From positions 3,410,001-3,474,000 of the forward strand of contig NC_015572.1 in the NCBI RefSeq assembly GCF_000214665.1: a DNA stretch of 64,000 bases, in the 5' to 3' direction. The first letter of the stretch is position 1; every line of letters starts with the position of its first letter. Origin of the DNA: Methylomonas methanica MC09 (lineage in GTDB: Bacteria > Pseudomonadota > Gammaproteobacteria > Methylococcales > Methylomonadaceae). The notes beneath the pieces were generated by a model. The model saw only the letters and a list, made by a program, of their open reading frames with translations, made no database searches and was not told the origin of the DNA. Below are positions 18,148-27,404 of the stretch, one piece after another. The translations under genes were made by a program, and so were the position numbers.

Positions 18148-20550
18148 ATGGATAATCATTTTCACGCCGATTTCTATGGCTTTGTGATAGATAGCGAACA
18201 GGGACTTTCTTTTGCCGGAAAACCCGTCGGCTTGCATCCCAAGGAGTTTAAGTTGTTGCTTGAGCTGGTAAAACAGGCCGGCAAACGAGTATCCAAAGAA
18301 GATTTAATCGCCAGCGTCTGGAACAGCGCCCCCACGTCGGATGAGAGTATCTCCCGTTGTTTGTCGATTTTGAAATCGACGCTACGCAAGACCAGCCCCG
18401 GCACGGAATTATTGATCAAAACCGAATACGGCCAAGGCTATCGCTTTATCGGTCAAATCGGCAAACCGGCCACCTTTGTCAATGAAGAAAACTTTTTTTT
18501 ATTGATCAATACCACTCGAAACCTGGTTACCCTGAAGGATGGACACGGACGATGGCAAATCGCAAACAACGCCTGCTTGGAATTGTATGGCTTAATCGGA
18601 AAAGCATGGCAAGGTAAAACCTGCGCCGAGCTGGCCTCCCTTTGCGACGAGCAGTGCCGCCATCATTTTGAAGTTAGCGAACAAAATGATGAGCAGGCTT
18701 GGCAAACAGGGCAACCGGTGGAATTGACGCTGACGACTCCGTCCAGGGAAAACCACCTGAACCATGGCCGTGTATTTGAAATCACTAAAACACCCATTTT
18801 CGGTGCAAACGGCGGCCGTAAGGCCTTAATTACCCTGGGACAGGAAATTACCGACCGACTGGAAAACGAGCGGCAAGGGCGTCTGATGAGTAAAGTGATG
18901 TCCAACAGCGACGAAGCCGTTCTGATCAGCGACCAACAGAACAATATCGTCTATGTCAATGACGCGTTCACGCAAATTACCGGCTACACCTTAGATGAAG
19001 TGGCCGGCCAAAATCCCCGCATTCTCTCATCCGGCAAACACGACGAATCTTTTTACCGGGATATGTGGCAAAAAATCCTCACTGACGGCAACTGGCACGG
19101 CGAGATTTGGGACAAACGCCGGAACGGCGAAATTTATCCCAAATGGCTTAACATCAGTTCGGTGCACGATAGCGACGGCACTTTGTGTAATTACGTGGCT
19201 ATTTTCAGTGATATTTCCCAGCGTAAAGCCGATGAAGCCATGCTCACGTTTCTGGCCTATCACGATCCGCTGACAAAATTACCCAATCGCCTGTTGCTAC
19301 GCGACCGATTCGAGCAGGCGGTCGGCCTAACCCATCGGCACGATGCCGGCTCCGTGGCGTTGTTGTATCTGGATTTGGATCAGTTTAAAAATATCAACGA
19401 TACCTTGGGACACGAAATCGGCGATCGCCTGCTGGTTGCGGTAGCCAAGCGTTTGCAAGCCAATGTACGGGAAGTGGATACCGTCAGCCGCCTGGGCGGC
19501 GATGAATTTGTTATCGTGCTGACGGACATGCCGGATTCTCATGCGGTATCGTTAGTGGCTCAGAATATTCTTAATCACCTCGGCGAAGTTTTCGAAATCG
19601 ATCAATACCGGCTGACATCCACAACCAGCATAGGTATTGCCCTGTATTCGGTCGACAGCGATGATTTCGAATCATTGTTAAAACTTGCCGATACCGCCAT
19701 GTATCACGCCAAGGACAGTGGGCGTAACACCTATCGATTTTATACCGACAAAATGAATATCGATGCCATGGAACGCTTGCGCATGCGTAACGGCTTGGCG
19801 GAAGCCCTGCTCAAACAGCAGTTTGTGTTGTATTATCAACCGCAATTCGATCTACACAGCGCCGAACTGGTGGGTATCGAAGCCTTGATTCGCTGGAACC
19901 ACCCGGAAAAAGGCTTGATACTGCCCGATAAATTTATCCCGATCGCCGAACAAACCGGTCAGATTGTACCGATCGGCGAATGGGTGATCAGCGAAGCCTG
20001 CAGACAGGCAAAAGCATGGCAACAGCAAGGCTACGCCCCGGTTCGGGTTGCCGTGAATCTATCGTCGCTGCATTTCAAACGCGGCGACGTTATCAAAATG
20101 ATTACCGGCTTGGCTCAAGAACACGATCTCGACCCGCAATATATCGAACTGGAATTGACCGAAGCCATCATGCTGCAGGATGTCGATCACATTCTGGATA
20201 TCGTAAAAACCTTTAAGACCCTACATTTCACACTATCCATAGACGACTTCGGCACTGGATATTCCAGCTTGGCGTTTTTAAAACGCTTCCGGGTCGACAA
20301 ACTGAAAATCGACGGCTCGTTTATCCGCAATTTGGAAGTCGACACGCACGATCTGGCCATCATTCGCTCGATTATCCAGTTGGCAAAAGGCTTTAACATG
20401 CGGACTATCGCAGAAGGTTTGGAAACTCAGGAACAACTCGAAATTCTGCGCCGGGAAGGTTGCCAGGAAGGACAAGGCTATTTTTTCAGTTACCCGCTGC
20501 CAGTCAAACAAGTCGTTAAATACTTGCATGTTGCTCCAGGCCCGGCCTAG
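18148..20550 (+). CDS. Winged-helix / PAS / PAS / GGDEF / EAL protein
   Basis: This 800-residue protein fuses a DNA-binding domain to c-di-GMP enzymes. Residues about 5-105 are an OmpR/PhoB-type winged helix (LHPKEFKLLLELVKQAG, VSKEDLIASVWN, then EYGQGYRFIG). Two PAS regions follow (about 110-230 and 245-360). The GGDEF domain has an intact RLGGDEF motif with an inhibitory RxxD site five residues before it. The EAL domain keeps EALIRW, the Asn of VNLSSLHF, ELTEAI, DDFGTGYSSL, LKIDGSFI and QGYFF, so both activities may be present. No receiver domain or transmembrane helix precedes the winged helix. Confidence 0.88.
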   Translation: MDNHFHADFYGFVIDSEQGLSFAGKPVGLHPKEFKLLLELVKQAGKRVSKEDLIASVWNSAPTSDESISRCLSILKSTLRKTSPGTELLIKTEYGQGYRFIGQIGKPATFVNEENFFLLINTTRNLVTLKDGHGRWQIANNACLELYGLIGKAWQGKTCAELASLCDEQCRHHFEVSEQNDEQAWQTGQPVELTLTTPSRENHLNHGRVFEITKTPIFGANGGRKALITLGQEITDRLENERQGRLMSKVMSNSDEAVLISDQQNNIVYVNDAFTQITGYTLDEVAGQNPRILSSGKHDESFYRDMWQKILTDGNWHGEIWDKRRNGEIYPKWLNISSVHDSDGTLCNYVAIFSDISQRKADEAMLTFLAYHDPLTKLPNRLLLRDRFEQAVGLTHRHDAGSVALLYLDLDQFKNINDTLGHEIGDRLLVAVAKRLQANVREVDTVSRLGGDEFVIVLTDMPDSHAVSLVAQNILNHLGEVFEIDQYRLTSTTSIGIALYSVDSDDFESLLKLADTAMYHAKDSGRNTYRFYTDKMNIDAMERLRMRNGLAEALLKQQFVLYYQPQFDLHSAELVGIEALIRWNHPEKGLILPDKFIPIAEQTGQIVPIGEWVISEACRQAKAWQQQGYAPVRVAVNLSSLHFKRGDVIKMITGLAQEHDLDPQYIELELTEAIMLQDVDHILDIVKTFKTLHFTLSIDDFGTGYSSLAFLKRFRVDKLKIDGSFIRNLEVDTHDLAIIRSIIQLAKGFNMRTIAEGLETQEQLEILRREGCQEGQGYFFSYPLPVKQVVKYLHVAPGPA

Positions 20551-20927
20551 CAACTTCACCATCCAGGTGCCTATATCCCGCTGACCTCGAGCGCTGGGAA
20601 GCAGAGACAGTCAGGTGCAAAAATGAACCAAACACCCCTTGCATTCCCCGTCCAGCCCATGCCGGACTCGGGCCGGTGCGGAATGCTAAACCGGCGCGAT
20701 CAAATCAATTAGCGCATCAATAAAACACCGCCTACATTAATCCCGCGAAAACCTCTAACTCCGCCTCTATGCGGGCGATGTATAGGCATTTCGATAACTC
20801 AATCCATACACTCAAAAAGCTTGCACCTCATTACCTTAGCTCTGATAATGTAATCTTTTCGTAAGGTTTACATTACCGAACAGAATGCCATTCCTTATCG
20901 AGTTCAATCTACTTACGAGACGATATT
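20551..20927. other. Gene-free stretch
   Basis: No gene or clear repeat is seen in these 377 bases. They probably contain the promoter of the downstream MASE1 protein, because an AT-rich segment lies near 20820-20900. Confidence 0.45.
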
Positions 20928-23867
20928 TTGAGTCTTTTCCCGACTGCTCGGAGCGTTAATTGGTCATGGTCGGCAGGATTAGCGCTACTTTTTCTTGCCT
21001 GCGCCTATTTGATGAAAGTCTTATCTGTTGTAGATCACAACAGCACGGTTTTTTGGATGCCGAACGGCGTTGCGCTGGCTATGGTACTGACTCGAAGCGG
21101 AGCAATCTGGCCCGGTATTATCGCCGGTTCCTTTGCGGCCGGCTTAGTGCTCGACCAACCGGTTCTGGTAGCAGCGGCAATAGCTACCGGCAATGCCGTT
21201 GAAGTGTATTGCGCTTTCAGTCTCATAAAACTATTCGACGCCGATTTCGATAGCCGCTTTCTGCGACCCCGCGATTTCATCACTCTGTTTCTTACCGCGA
21301 ATTTATCCGGTGTTATCAGCGCGGTATCCAGCAGTTTCGCCCTATGGTATTTAGGCGTTGTCCCCACGGATAATCTGGCGGGTAACCTGCTTCACTGGTG
21401 GCAAGCCAATGTGATTGGCATACTGGTCGGCACGCCCTTCGTACTGGTCTGGCGGCAATTACCGCAAGGCTGGTTTGGCCACGCCAAGCGCGGATTCGAA
21501 ACGCATAGTTATATTCTGCTGTCGTTTATGGTGCCCGCCGCACTATTTATGGACTTCTTTCGCGGCGTATTCGGCGCCGTGGCACCGGAATATTGGATGT
21601 TTCTGTTGATTTTTTGGGGGGCATTTCGCTTCGGCCGCCACGGGGTCTTACTGCTATTGGTGATTGTCGCCAGCGTCGGCTATATAGGCATAGACCTGGG
21701 AAGCGGTTATTTTGCCAAGCATCAGCAGGCCGGCATGCAAAGCTTTTGGTATTATCTGCTGGTAACGGCAATAGCCGGAATCTTGATGGCGCTGATGTTA
21801 AGCGCCCGCGAGCAAACCGAAGAAGCGCTGCGTTTAAAAACGGAAGAACTGGACACCTACTTCAATAATGCCCTGGATTTATTCAGCATTGCCGATTTGC
21901 AGGGGCATTTTCGGAAACTGAATGCGCGCTGGCAACAGATACTGGGTTACAGCCTAGCCGAGCTTACCGGTAAACCCTTTTTGGAATTCGTGCATCCGGA
22001 CGACATCCCCGCCACTCGGGACGCCATGGCGCGCCTATCGGCGGCAATCCCCGTTAACGACTTCGTCAACCGTTACCGGCACCGGGACGGCTCATGGCGC
22101 TGGATTCAATGGAATTCCATCGCCAAGGACGGACTCATCTACGCGGCGGCCCGCGACATCACCGAGCAAAAAGCCGCGGAAGACGAACTGCGGCTGGCGG
22201 CCCTGGTATACCAAAACAGCAGCGAAGGCATGATGATCACCGATGAACATGATCGCATCATCTCCATTAATCAAGCGTTTACCGACTGTACCGGCTATAC
22301 GTTGCCGGAGGTACTCGGGAAAAACCCGCGGATTCTCAACTCCGGCAGACAATCGCCGGCCTTTTATCAAGCCATGTGGCAGGTGTTAAGCAGCACCGGC
22401 AGCTGGCAAGGCGAAATCTATAACCGGCGTAAAAACTCCGAAATTTATGTGGAATGGGTGGTTATCAATACCATTTTCAATCCGGACGGTTCGGTACATC
22501 GGCGGGTGGCGCAGTTTTCCGATGTAACCGAAAAGAAAAAATCCGAGGAGTTGATTTGGTTTCAAGCCAATTACGATCCCCTGACCCACCTGCCGAACCG
22601 CCGCCTGTTTATCGACCGCCTGCAACAGGAATTAATCAAAGTCGAGCGGGATCATCAAACACTGGGCTTACTTTTTGTGGACCTCGACCGCTTTAAAGAG
22701 GTCAACGACGGACTGGGCCACAGCATGGGAGACGAATTACTGATCCAGGTCGCCAAACGTCTTTGCGCCTGCGTCAGAAGATCCGATACGGTGGCCCGCC
22801 TGGGCGGCGATGAGTTTACCGTGATTATCTCCGAGTTAGACGACGATATTTACGCGGAAACAATCGCGCGGAACATTCTGGATGCATTAAGCCAACCCTT
22901 TACACTGGGCAGCAGTGTGGCCTACGTCTCGGCGAGCATCGGCATCGCCTTTTCGCCAACCGACGCCAGTCAGGTTGAAGACCTGATCCGTTTTGCCGAC
23001 CAAGCGATGTATGCGGCAAAAAATAAAGGCCGCAATCTATACTGCCACTTCACGCCGGACATGCAACAGCACGTGGAAAAACATATCCACATTGCCGGAG
23101 AACTGCGTGCCGCGCTGGCCGGCAAACAATTCGCAGTGTATTACCAGCCCATTGTGGATTTGACCCGGCAAGATCGGGTGGTCAAGGCGGAAGCCCTGAT
23201 ACGTTGGATACACCCGATACAGGGCATGATTATGCCCATCGAATTCATTACCATAGCGGAAGAAACCGGCGTCATCAACGACATCGGCGACTGGATATTC
23301 AAAGAGGCCGCCCAACAGGCCAAGCAGTGGCAACAGGATTACCTTAGCCATTTTCAAATCAGCGTGAATAAATCGCCCAGCCAATTTCATACCCAAGATC
23401 TGGTACACAGCGATTGGACCGACTATCTGCAACAACTGGACATGCCGAGCGACAGCATAGTGGTTGAAATTACCGAAGGCCTATTGCTGGACGACAGCCA
23501 CAATGTGGCAAAAAAGTTACTGCATTTCAAGGAAAACGGCATCCAAGTGGCCATCGACGACTTCGGTACCGGCTATTCGGCGCTGGCCTATCTTAAAAAA
23601 TTTCATATTGAATATTTGAAAATCGATCAATCCTTTACGCAGAATCTGGCACCGGGCTCCAGCGATTTGGCTTTATGCGAAGCGATTATCGTCATGGCGC
23701 ACAAACTGGGTATCAAAGTCATTGCGGAAGGCATAGAAACCCAACAGCAGCGCGATTTTTTGGCCCAGGCCGGCTGCGATTACGGGCAAGGTTATCTATT
23801 TGCCAAACCCATGCCCGCCTGCGAATTTGAAGGACTGCTCACGGCCCAGCAAGCCGTAGAAAGTTAG
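20928..23867 (+). CDS. MASE1 / PAS / PAS / GGDEF / EAL membrane protein
   Basis: The 979-residue protein starts with a MASE1 sensor domain of about eight transmembrane helices (residues 10-285, including VFWMPNGVALAMVLTRSG and LLHWWQANVIGILVGTPFVL). Two PAS regions follow (about 300-420 and 425-545), then GGDEF (VARLGGDEFTVII, with RxxD before it) and EAL (EALIRWIHP, VEITEGLLL, IDDFGTGYSALAYLKKF, LKIDQSF, QGYLFAKPMP). It probably makes or degrades c-di-GMP in response to a membrane signal. The start codon is TTG with a weak ribosome binding site, so a later start is possible. Confidence 0.9.
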   Translation: MSLFPTARSVNWSWSAGLALLFLACAYLMKVLSVVDHNSTVFWMPNGVALAMVLTRSGAIWPGIIAGSFAAGLVLDQPVLVAAAIATGNAVEVYCAFSLIKLFDADFDSRFLRPRDFITLFLTANLSGVISAVSSSFALWYLGVVPTDNLAGNLLHWWQANVIGILVGTPFVLVWRQLPQGWFGHAKRGFETHSYILLSFMVPAALFMDFFRGVFGAVAPEYWMFLLIFWGAFRFGRHGVLLLLVIVASVGYIGIDLGSGYFAKHQQAGMQSFWYYLLVTAIAGILMALMLSAREQTEEALRLKTEELDTYFNNALDLFSIADLQGHFRKLNARWQQILGYSLAELTGKPFLEFVHPDDIPATRDAMARLSAAIPVNDFVNRYRHRDGSWRWIQWNSIAKDGLIYAAARDITEQKAAEDELRLAALVYQNSSEGMMITDEHDRIISINQAFTDCTGYTLPEVLGKNPRILNSGRQSPAFYQAMWQVLSSTGSWQGEIYNRRKNSEIYVEWVVINTIFNPDGSVHRRVAQFSDVTEKKKSEELIWFQANYDPLTHLPNRRLFIDRLQQELIKVERDHQTLGLLFVDLDRFKEVNDGLGHSMGDELLIQVAKRLCACVRRSDTVARLGGDEFTVIISELDDDIYAETIARNILDALSQPFTLGSSVAYVSASIGIAFSPTDASQVEDLIRFADQAMYAAKNKGRNLYCHFTPDMQQHVEKHIHIAGELRAALAGKQFAVYYQPIVDLTRQDRVVKAEALIRWIHPIQGMIMPIEFITIAEETGVINDIGDWIFKEAAQQAKQWQQDYLSHFQISVNKSPSQFHTQDLVHSDWTDYLQQLDMPSDSIVVEITEGLLLDDSHNVAKKLLHFKENGIQVAIDDFGTGYSALAYLKKFHIEYLKIDQSFTQNLAPGSSDLALCEAIIVMAHKLGIKVIAEGIETQQQRDFLAQAGCDYGQGYLFAKPMPACEFEGLLTAQQAVES

Positions 23868-23979
23868 GATTGAATCATCTCAATTAAATACCGCGATACG
23901 TTGGACACGTAAACCCTTTCATGGGCTCGATACTCTTACAGGATGCGGCTACCGAGACTGCTTAGTCGAAACACAGGCC

Positions 23980-24411
23980 TCAAAGCTTCCCTACAATCTG
24001 CGGCCTGAAACAAAAATACAGCAACAACACATTTTGCAGCTTGTGTATACCCCAGAAGGTCGCCAATAACAGACTCAGGGACAGTTCCGGCAGCCAGGCC
24101 TCGCAAAATGCCGGCGGCAAAAAGGTATTGGCCAGCCCTACCCCGAGCAACATCACCAGGATGGGCAGCAGATACAACACAATGGAACTCAATAAAACGT
24201 GGGAATCGTCTAAGCCTACCCGCACCTGATCGCCGACTTTTAACGGCCGGTCGCTTTCCACTGCGAACTCCCGTTTCGGCAGCCATTTGGACAAGGTGGC
24301 GGTGCCGCAGCTGCTGTGTTGCGCGCAGCCGCCGCAGGCCCCGCTTTGCAGGCTTTTGATCCAGACTTCGCCGTCTGCAATACGGGTAACGATGGCGGTT
24401 TCTTCAATCAT
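23980..24411 (-). CDS. RseC/RsxC-type SoxR-reducing system protein
   Basis: The 143-residue protein is a member of the RseC family. It has an N-terminal segment with cysteines (SGACGGCAQHSSCGTATLSKW), a small barrel (LKVGDQVRVGLDDS) and two transmembrane helices (about residues 72-95 and 102-125). In other bacteria RseC genes accompany Rnf/Rsx electron transport complexes or sigma-E regulators. Here the gene is last in nif arm 2, overlapping the Rieske gene by eight bases. The ATG at 24411 is preferred to an in-frame ATG six codons upstream because MIEE is the usual start of this family. Confidence 0.85.
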   Translation of the reverse strand: MIEETAIVTRIADGEVWIKSLQSGACGGCAQHSSCGTATLSKWLPKREFAVESDRPLKVGDQVRVGLDDSHVLLSSIVLYLLPILVMLLGVGLANTFLPPAFCEAWLPELSLSLLLATFWGIHKLQNVLLLYFCFRPQIVGKL

Positions 24412-24805
24412 GATTCTGCCCTGGCGCAACTTTAGCGGGATGAAACGCCAAAACTTGCAGCTGTTTTTCCTTGAAGACGATCAAGCCCTGTTCTTCGGCT
24501 ACTTTGACGGCTTGCAAGGCTTGCCCCTCGCAGACCGGGCTGCGGCAAATGCCGGTGTCCGGTTCGAAGATAAAGCCGTGCATGGAACAGCGTAACCAAC
24601 GCCGCTCGGCGTCGAACACCGCATCTTCCTGGCAGTTTAACGGCCGCTGCATATGCATGCAGTGGTTCACATAGGCATATACCCGGCCCTGATAACGAAA
24701 TACCAGTACGTTGGCCTGCCGTGCGCGCGGTGTCTGGCTGTGCAGCAGCACATCCACCGTCACGAAGGATGTTTCGTCGAGGGCCTCGGCAGGCAGGTCG
24801 AGCAT
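24404..24805 (-). CDS. Rieske 2Fe-2S ferredoxin-like protein
   Basis: The 133-residue protein contains a Rieske cluster motif split in two, CMH (NHCMHMQRPLN) and CSMH (RWLRCSMHGFIFEPDTG), which supplies two Cys and two His ligands. The C-terminal GICRSPVCEGQALQAVKV is typical of soluble Rieske ferredoxins. It is located between nifF and rseC at the end of nif arm 2, 10 bases after the nifF stop. No dioxygenase catalytic subunit is nearby, so an electron-carrier or redox-sensing role with nitrogenase is more likely than aromatic oxidation. Confidence 0.85.
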   Translation of the reverse strand: MLDLPAEALDETSFVTVDVLLHSQTPRARQANVLVFRYQGRVYAYVNHCMHMQRPLNCQEDAVFDAERRWLRCSMHGFIFEPDTGICRSPVCEGQALQAVKVAEEQGLIVFKEKQLQVLAFHPAKVAPGQNHD

Positions 24806-24815
24806 GGCTCTTACA

Positions 24816-25349
24816 TCAGGCCCAGCTGGATTCGATTTGCTTCAACCAATCCTGCAGTCTGTCGTCGCTGAGTTCCTTTTGGTTGTCTTCGTCCAACACC
24901 AGACCGACGAATTCGTCGCCCATGGCCGCTTTGGAGCTGTTGTAAGTATAACCTTCGGTTGAAGTGGCGCCGACGAAGCTGGCACCGCAATCCGCAAACG
25001 CGTCGTACAGCATGCCCAAGGCGTCGACGAAATTGTCCGGATAACCTTCCTGATCGCCCAAGCCATACAAGGCAATGGTTTTGCCGGAAAAATCGGCGCC
25101 GGACAACTGCGGCATGAATTCTTCCCAACTCTCGGCGGAGGTACCGGCTGTCAGACCGGGCAATTCGCCGTCGCCGTAAGTGGGGGTGCCGATGATCAAA
25201 ACGTCGTACGCCAATAAATCGTCAACCGTGGCTTTGGCAATATTGACGGGCTTATCCGCCAGTCCATCGCCCAGCTGTTTGTGGATGGTTTTGGCGACTT
25301 TGCGCGAGTTGCCGGTATCTGTTCCAAAGAATATGCCTACTTTAGCCAT
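24816..25349 (-). CDS. nifF: Flavodoxin, nitrogenase electron donor
   Basis: The 177-residue protein is a long-chain flavodoxin. The FMN phosphate loop GTDTGNSRKVAK lies at residues 9-20, the isoalloxazine loops are GTPTYGDGELPG (near 54) and GLGDQEGYPDNF (near 95), and the long-chain insertion TEGYTYNSSKAAMGDEFVGL is present. NifF carries electrons to the nitrogenase iron protein. In Azotobacter nifF also follows clpX at the end of the nifUSV-cysE-nifWZM group. Here a Grx-BolA gene is inserted between clpX and nifF. Confidence 0.93.
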   Translation of the reverse strand: MAKVGIFFGTDTGNSRKVAKTIHKQLGDGLADKPVNIAKATVDDLLAYDVLIIGTPTYGDGELPGLTAGTSAESWEEFMPQLSGADFSGKTIALYGLGDQEGYPDNFVDALGMLYDAFADCGASFVGATSTEGYTYNSSKAAMGDEFVGLVLDEDNQKELSDDRLQDWLKQIESSWA

Positions 25350-25373
25350 GGTCGTTCTCCATTATTAATAAAA

Positions 25374-25991
25374 TCAAAGTTGAATTTGCAGCAAACCGGC
25401 TTGCGGAGCAGGTTGTTGAGCCTGCCACTGTTCGGGGGTAAAGGTTTTCAAGGTCACCGCGTGCAGCCGGCCGGTGGCCAACGGTTCCGTCAGAGTGGCC
25501 ATGACGCCTTGGTGTTGTTTGACCATGGAAGAATCCGCGAATTGCGCGCTGACTACCCGTATCGTCAAATCGCAGCCTTGGCCTTCGATGGCGATTTGCG
25601 CATCGGGGTAACTGCCCAAAATCAACGCTTCCACTTCCGAATGGGTGATGACGTTGGCTTGCGCCGAGTAGTCGGCGGGCTGGACGGCAGCCTGCAGCAG
25701 GGGCAACAAACTGCCGTCGTTATACAGGGCTTCGACGATGTCGGCGCCGCCAACCAACTCGCCTTTGACGAACAGCTGCGGAAAGGTCGGCCATTTGGAT
25801 ACCGACGGCAGCCGGTCGCGAATAAACGGCGCTCTCAACACGTCGACATAGGCAAAGGGTATTTTGGTGGCGTTGAGGATTTCCACTGTCTTGCCGGAGA
25901 AGCCGCATTCCGGTGCGGTCGGCACCCCTTTCATATACAGCAGGATGGGGTTGTCGGCGATTTGTTTAAGGATGGTGTCTTTAGTGCTCAT
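25374..25991 (-). CDS. Monothiol glutaredoxin-BolA fusion protein
   Basis: Residues 1 to about 105 are a monothiol glutaredoxin: KGVPTAPECGFSGKTVEIL holds the CGFS active site, and WPTFPQLFVKGELVGGADIV binds glutathione. Residues about 112-190 are a BolA domain (ALILGSYPDAQIAIEGQGCDLTIRVVS, MVKQHQGVMATL, GRLHAVTLKTF). Separate CGFS glutaredoxins and BolA proteins form a 2Fe-2S-bridged complex that delivers clusters; here the two partners are covalently joined. It lies inside nif arm 2 between clpX and nifF, so a role in Fe-S supply for nitrogenase or its carriers is likely. Confidence 0.9.
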   Translation of the reverse strand: MSTKDTILKQIADNPILLYMKGVPTAPECGFSGKTVEILNATKIPFAYVDVLRAPFIRDRLPSVSKWPTFPQLFVKGELVGGADIVEALYNDGSLLPLLQAAVQPADYSAQANVITHSEVEALILGSYPDAQIAIEGQGCDLTIRVVSAQFADSSMVKQHQGVMATLTEPLATGRLHAVTLKTFTPEQWQAQQPAPQAGLLQIQL

Positions 25992-26067
25992 GGTTTATGT
26001 CTCAAAATTGTCTAATTGCGGGTTGATTATTTAGATGTTCACCGCGGACCGACATCCGCGGCTTGTT

Positions 26068-27363
26068 TTATTCTCCGCCCGATAAACGCTGCAAATCCTG
26101 CACTGCAACCGGTTCCCGCTCTACGACTTCAATCTCCGCCTCGCCCTTGATTACCTCGGCGGTAACGATGCAGCGCTCTACATTGCCGCGCGACGGCACG
26201 TCGAACATGGTTTTACGCAATACATGCTCCATGATGCTGCGCAGGCCGCGGGCGCCGGTGTCGCGGGCGATGGCTTTTTCGGCGATTTCCACCAGGGCTT
26301 CCTGGGTAAATTCCAGCTCCACATCGTCGTAGGCGAACAGTTTTTGGTATTGCTTGACCAGGGCGTTTTTCGGCTCGGTCAGCACCTGAATCAAGGCATC
26401 GACATCCAAGGGTTCCAGCGGCGCCAGTACAGGGAAACGGCCGATAAATTCCGGAATCAGGCCGAAGCGCTTCAAATCGTCGGGCTGGGTTGCATTCAGC
26501 AACGCTTCCAGGGAAGGCTTTTGGCTGTCGTCGTTCATTTCCGCATGAAAGCCGATCGCGGTTTTACGCGGCTGCAGGCGTTTTTCCACGTGCTTCTCCA
26601 AACCGGGAAACGCCCCGCCGGAGATAAATAAAATATTGCTGGTATCGATCGTCAGGCTATCGCTATTGCTGTCTTTACGGCGGCCCTTGGCGGCAATTTT
26701 GACGTGGGAACCTTCCACCAGCCGCAACAACGCTTGTTGCACGCCTTCGCCGGACACATCGCGGGTACCGAAAGCCTGTTCCGGGCTGCGGGCGATTTTG
26801 TCCACTTCGTCGATATAGACAATGCCCCATTCGGCCTTGCTCATATTGCCGTCGGCCACATCCAGCAAACGCACCAAAATGTTCTCCACGTCGTCGCCAA
26901 CGTAACCGGCCTGGGTCAGCGTGGTGGCGTCGGCCACGGTAAACGGCACGCCGACGATTTTCGCCAAGGTGCTGGCCAGCAGGGTTTTACCGGTACCGGA
27001 CGGCCCGATCAGCAAAATATTGGATTTGCCGATTTCCACATTGGTATCGGCTTCGCCCAAACCGCCGGTTTTGTTGCTTTCGTGTTTCAGGCGTTTGTAA
27101 TGGTTGTATACCGCGACCGATAAAATCTCTTTGGCCAAATCCTGCCCGATCACATATTGATCCAGCATGGTTTTGATTTCGGCGGGCTTGGGCAGAGCGC
27201 CCTGCATTTCGGTGAGCTCTTTTTTCTTGCCCCAGCTGGATACCACCTGACTGGCCAGCATCACGCAGGCTTCGCAAATAAAGCCTTCGGTACCGGCGAT
27301 CATGGGTACCGACGCCGAGGCTTCGATACCGCAAAAGGAACAATGCTTGGATTCTTTGGCCAT
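26068..27363 (-). CDS. clpX: ClpX ATPase, nif-linked copy
   Basis: The 431-residue product is a full ClpX: an N-terminal zinc domain (HCSFCG near residue 7 and FICEACV near 30), Walker A GPSGTGKT, Walker B IVYIDEVDKI, the pore-loop region and the IGF-like tripeptide region for ClpP docking. ClpX unfolds substrates and passes them to ClpP. No clpP is next to it. In Azotobacter a clpX copy is also found between nifM and nifF. A longer frame is open upstream, but MAKESKHC is the family start. It follows nifM after 41 bases. Confidence 0.92.
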   Translation of the reverse strand: MAKESKHCSFCGIEASASVPMIAGTEGFICEACVMLASQVVSSWGKKKELTEMQGALPKPAEIKTMLDQYVIGQDLAKEILSVAVYNHYKRLKHESNKTGGLGEADTNVEIGKSNILLIGPSGTGKTLLASTLAKIVGVPFTVADATTLTQAGYVGDDVENILVRLLDVADGNMSKAEWGIVYIDEVDKIARSPEQAFGTRDVSGEGVQQALLRLVEGSHVKIAAKGRRKDSNSDSLTIDTSNILFISGGAFPGLEKHVEKRLQPRKTAIGFHAEMNDDSQKPSLEALLNATQPDDLKRFGLIPEFIGRFPVLAPLEPLDVDALIQVLTEPKNALVKQYQKLFAYDDVELEFTQEALVEIAEKAIARDTGARGLRSIMEHVLRKTMFDVPSRGNVERCIVTAEVIKGEAEIEVVEREPVAVQDLQRLSGGE

Positions 27364-27404
27364 CGTTTTCACCACTGGGTTGCAAAAGGGTACGGGTAGC
27401 GTCC

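Noticed and set aside
24404..24805. Ring-hydroxylating dioxygenase component
   Set aside because: Only a small Rieske protein is present; no catalytic subunit or aromatic degradation genes are near.
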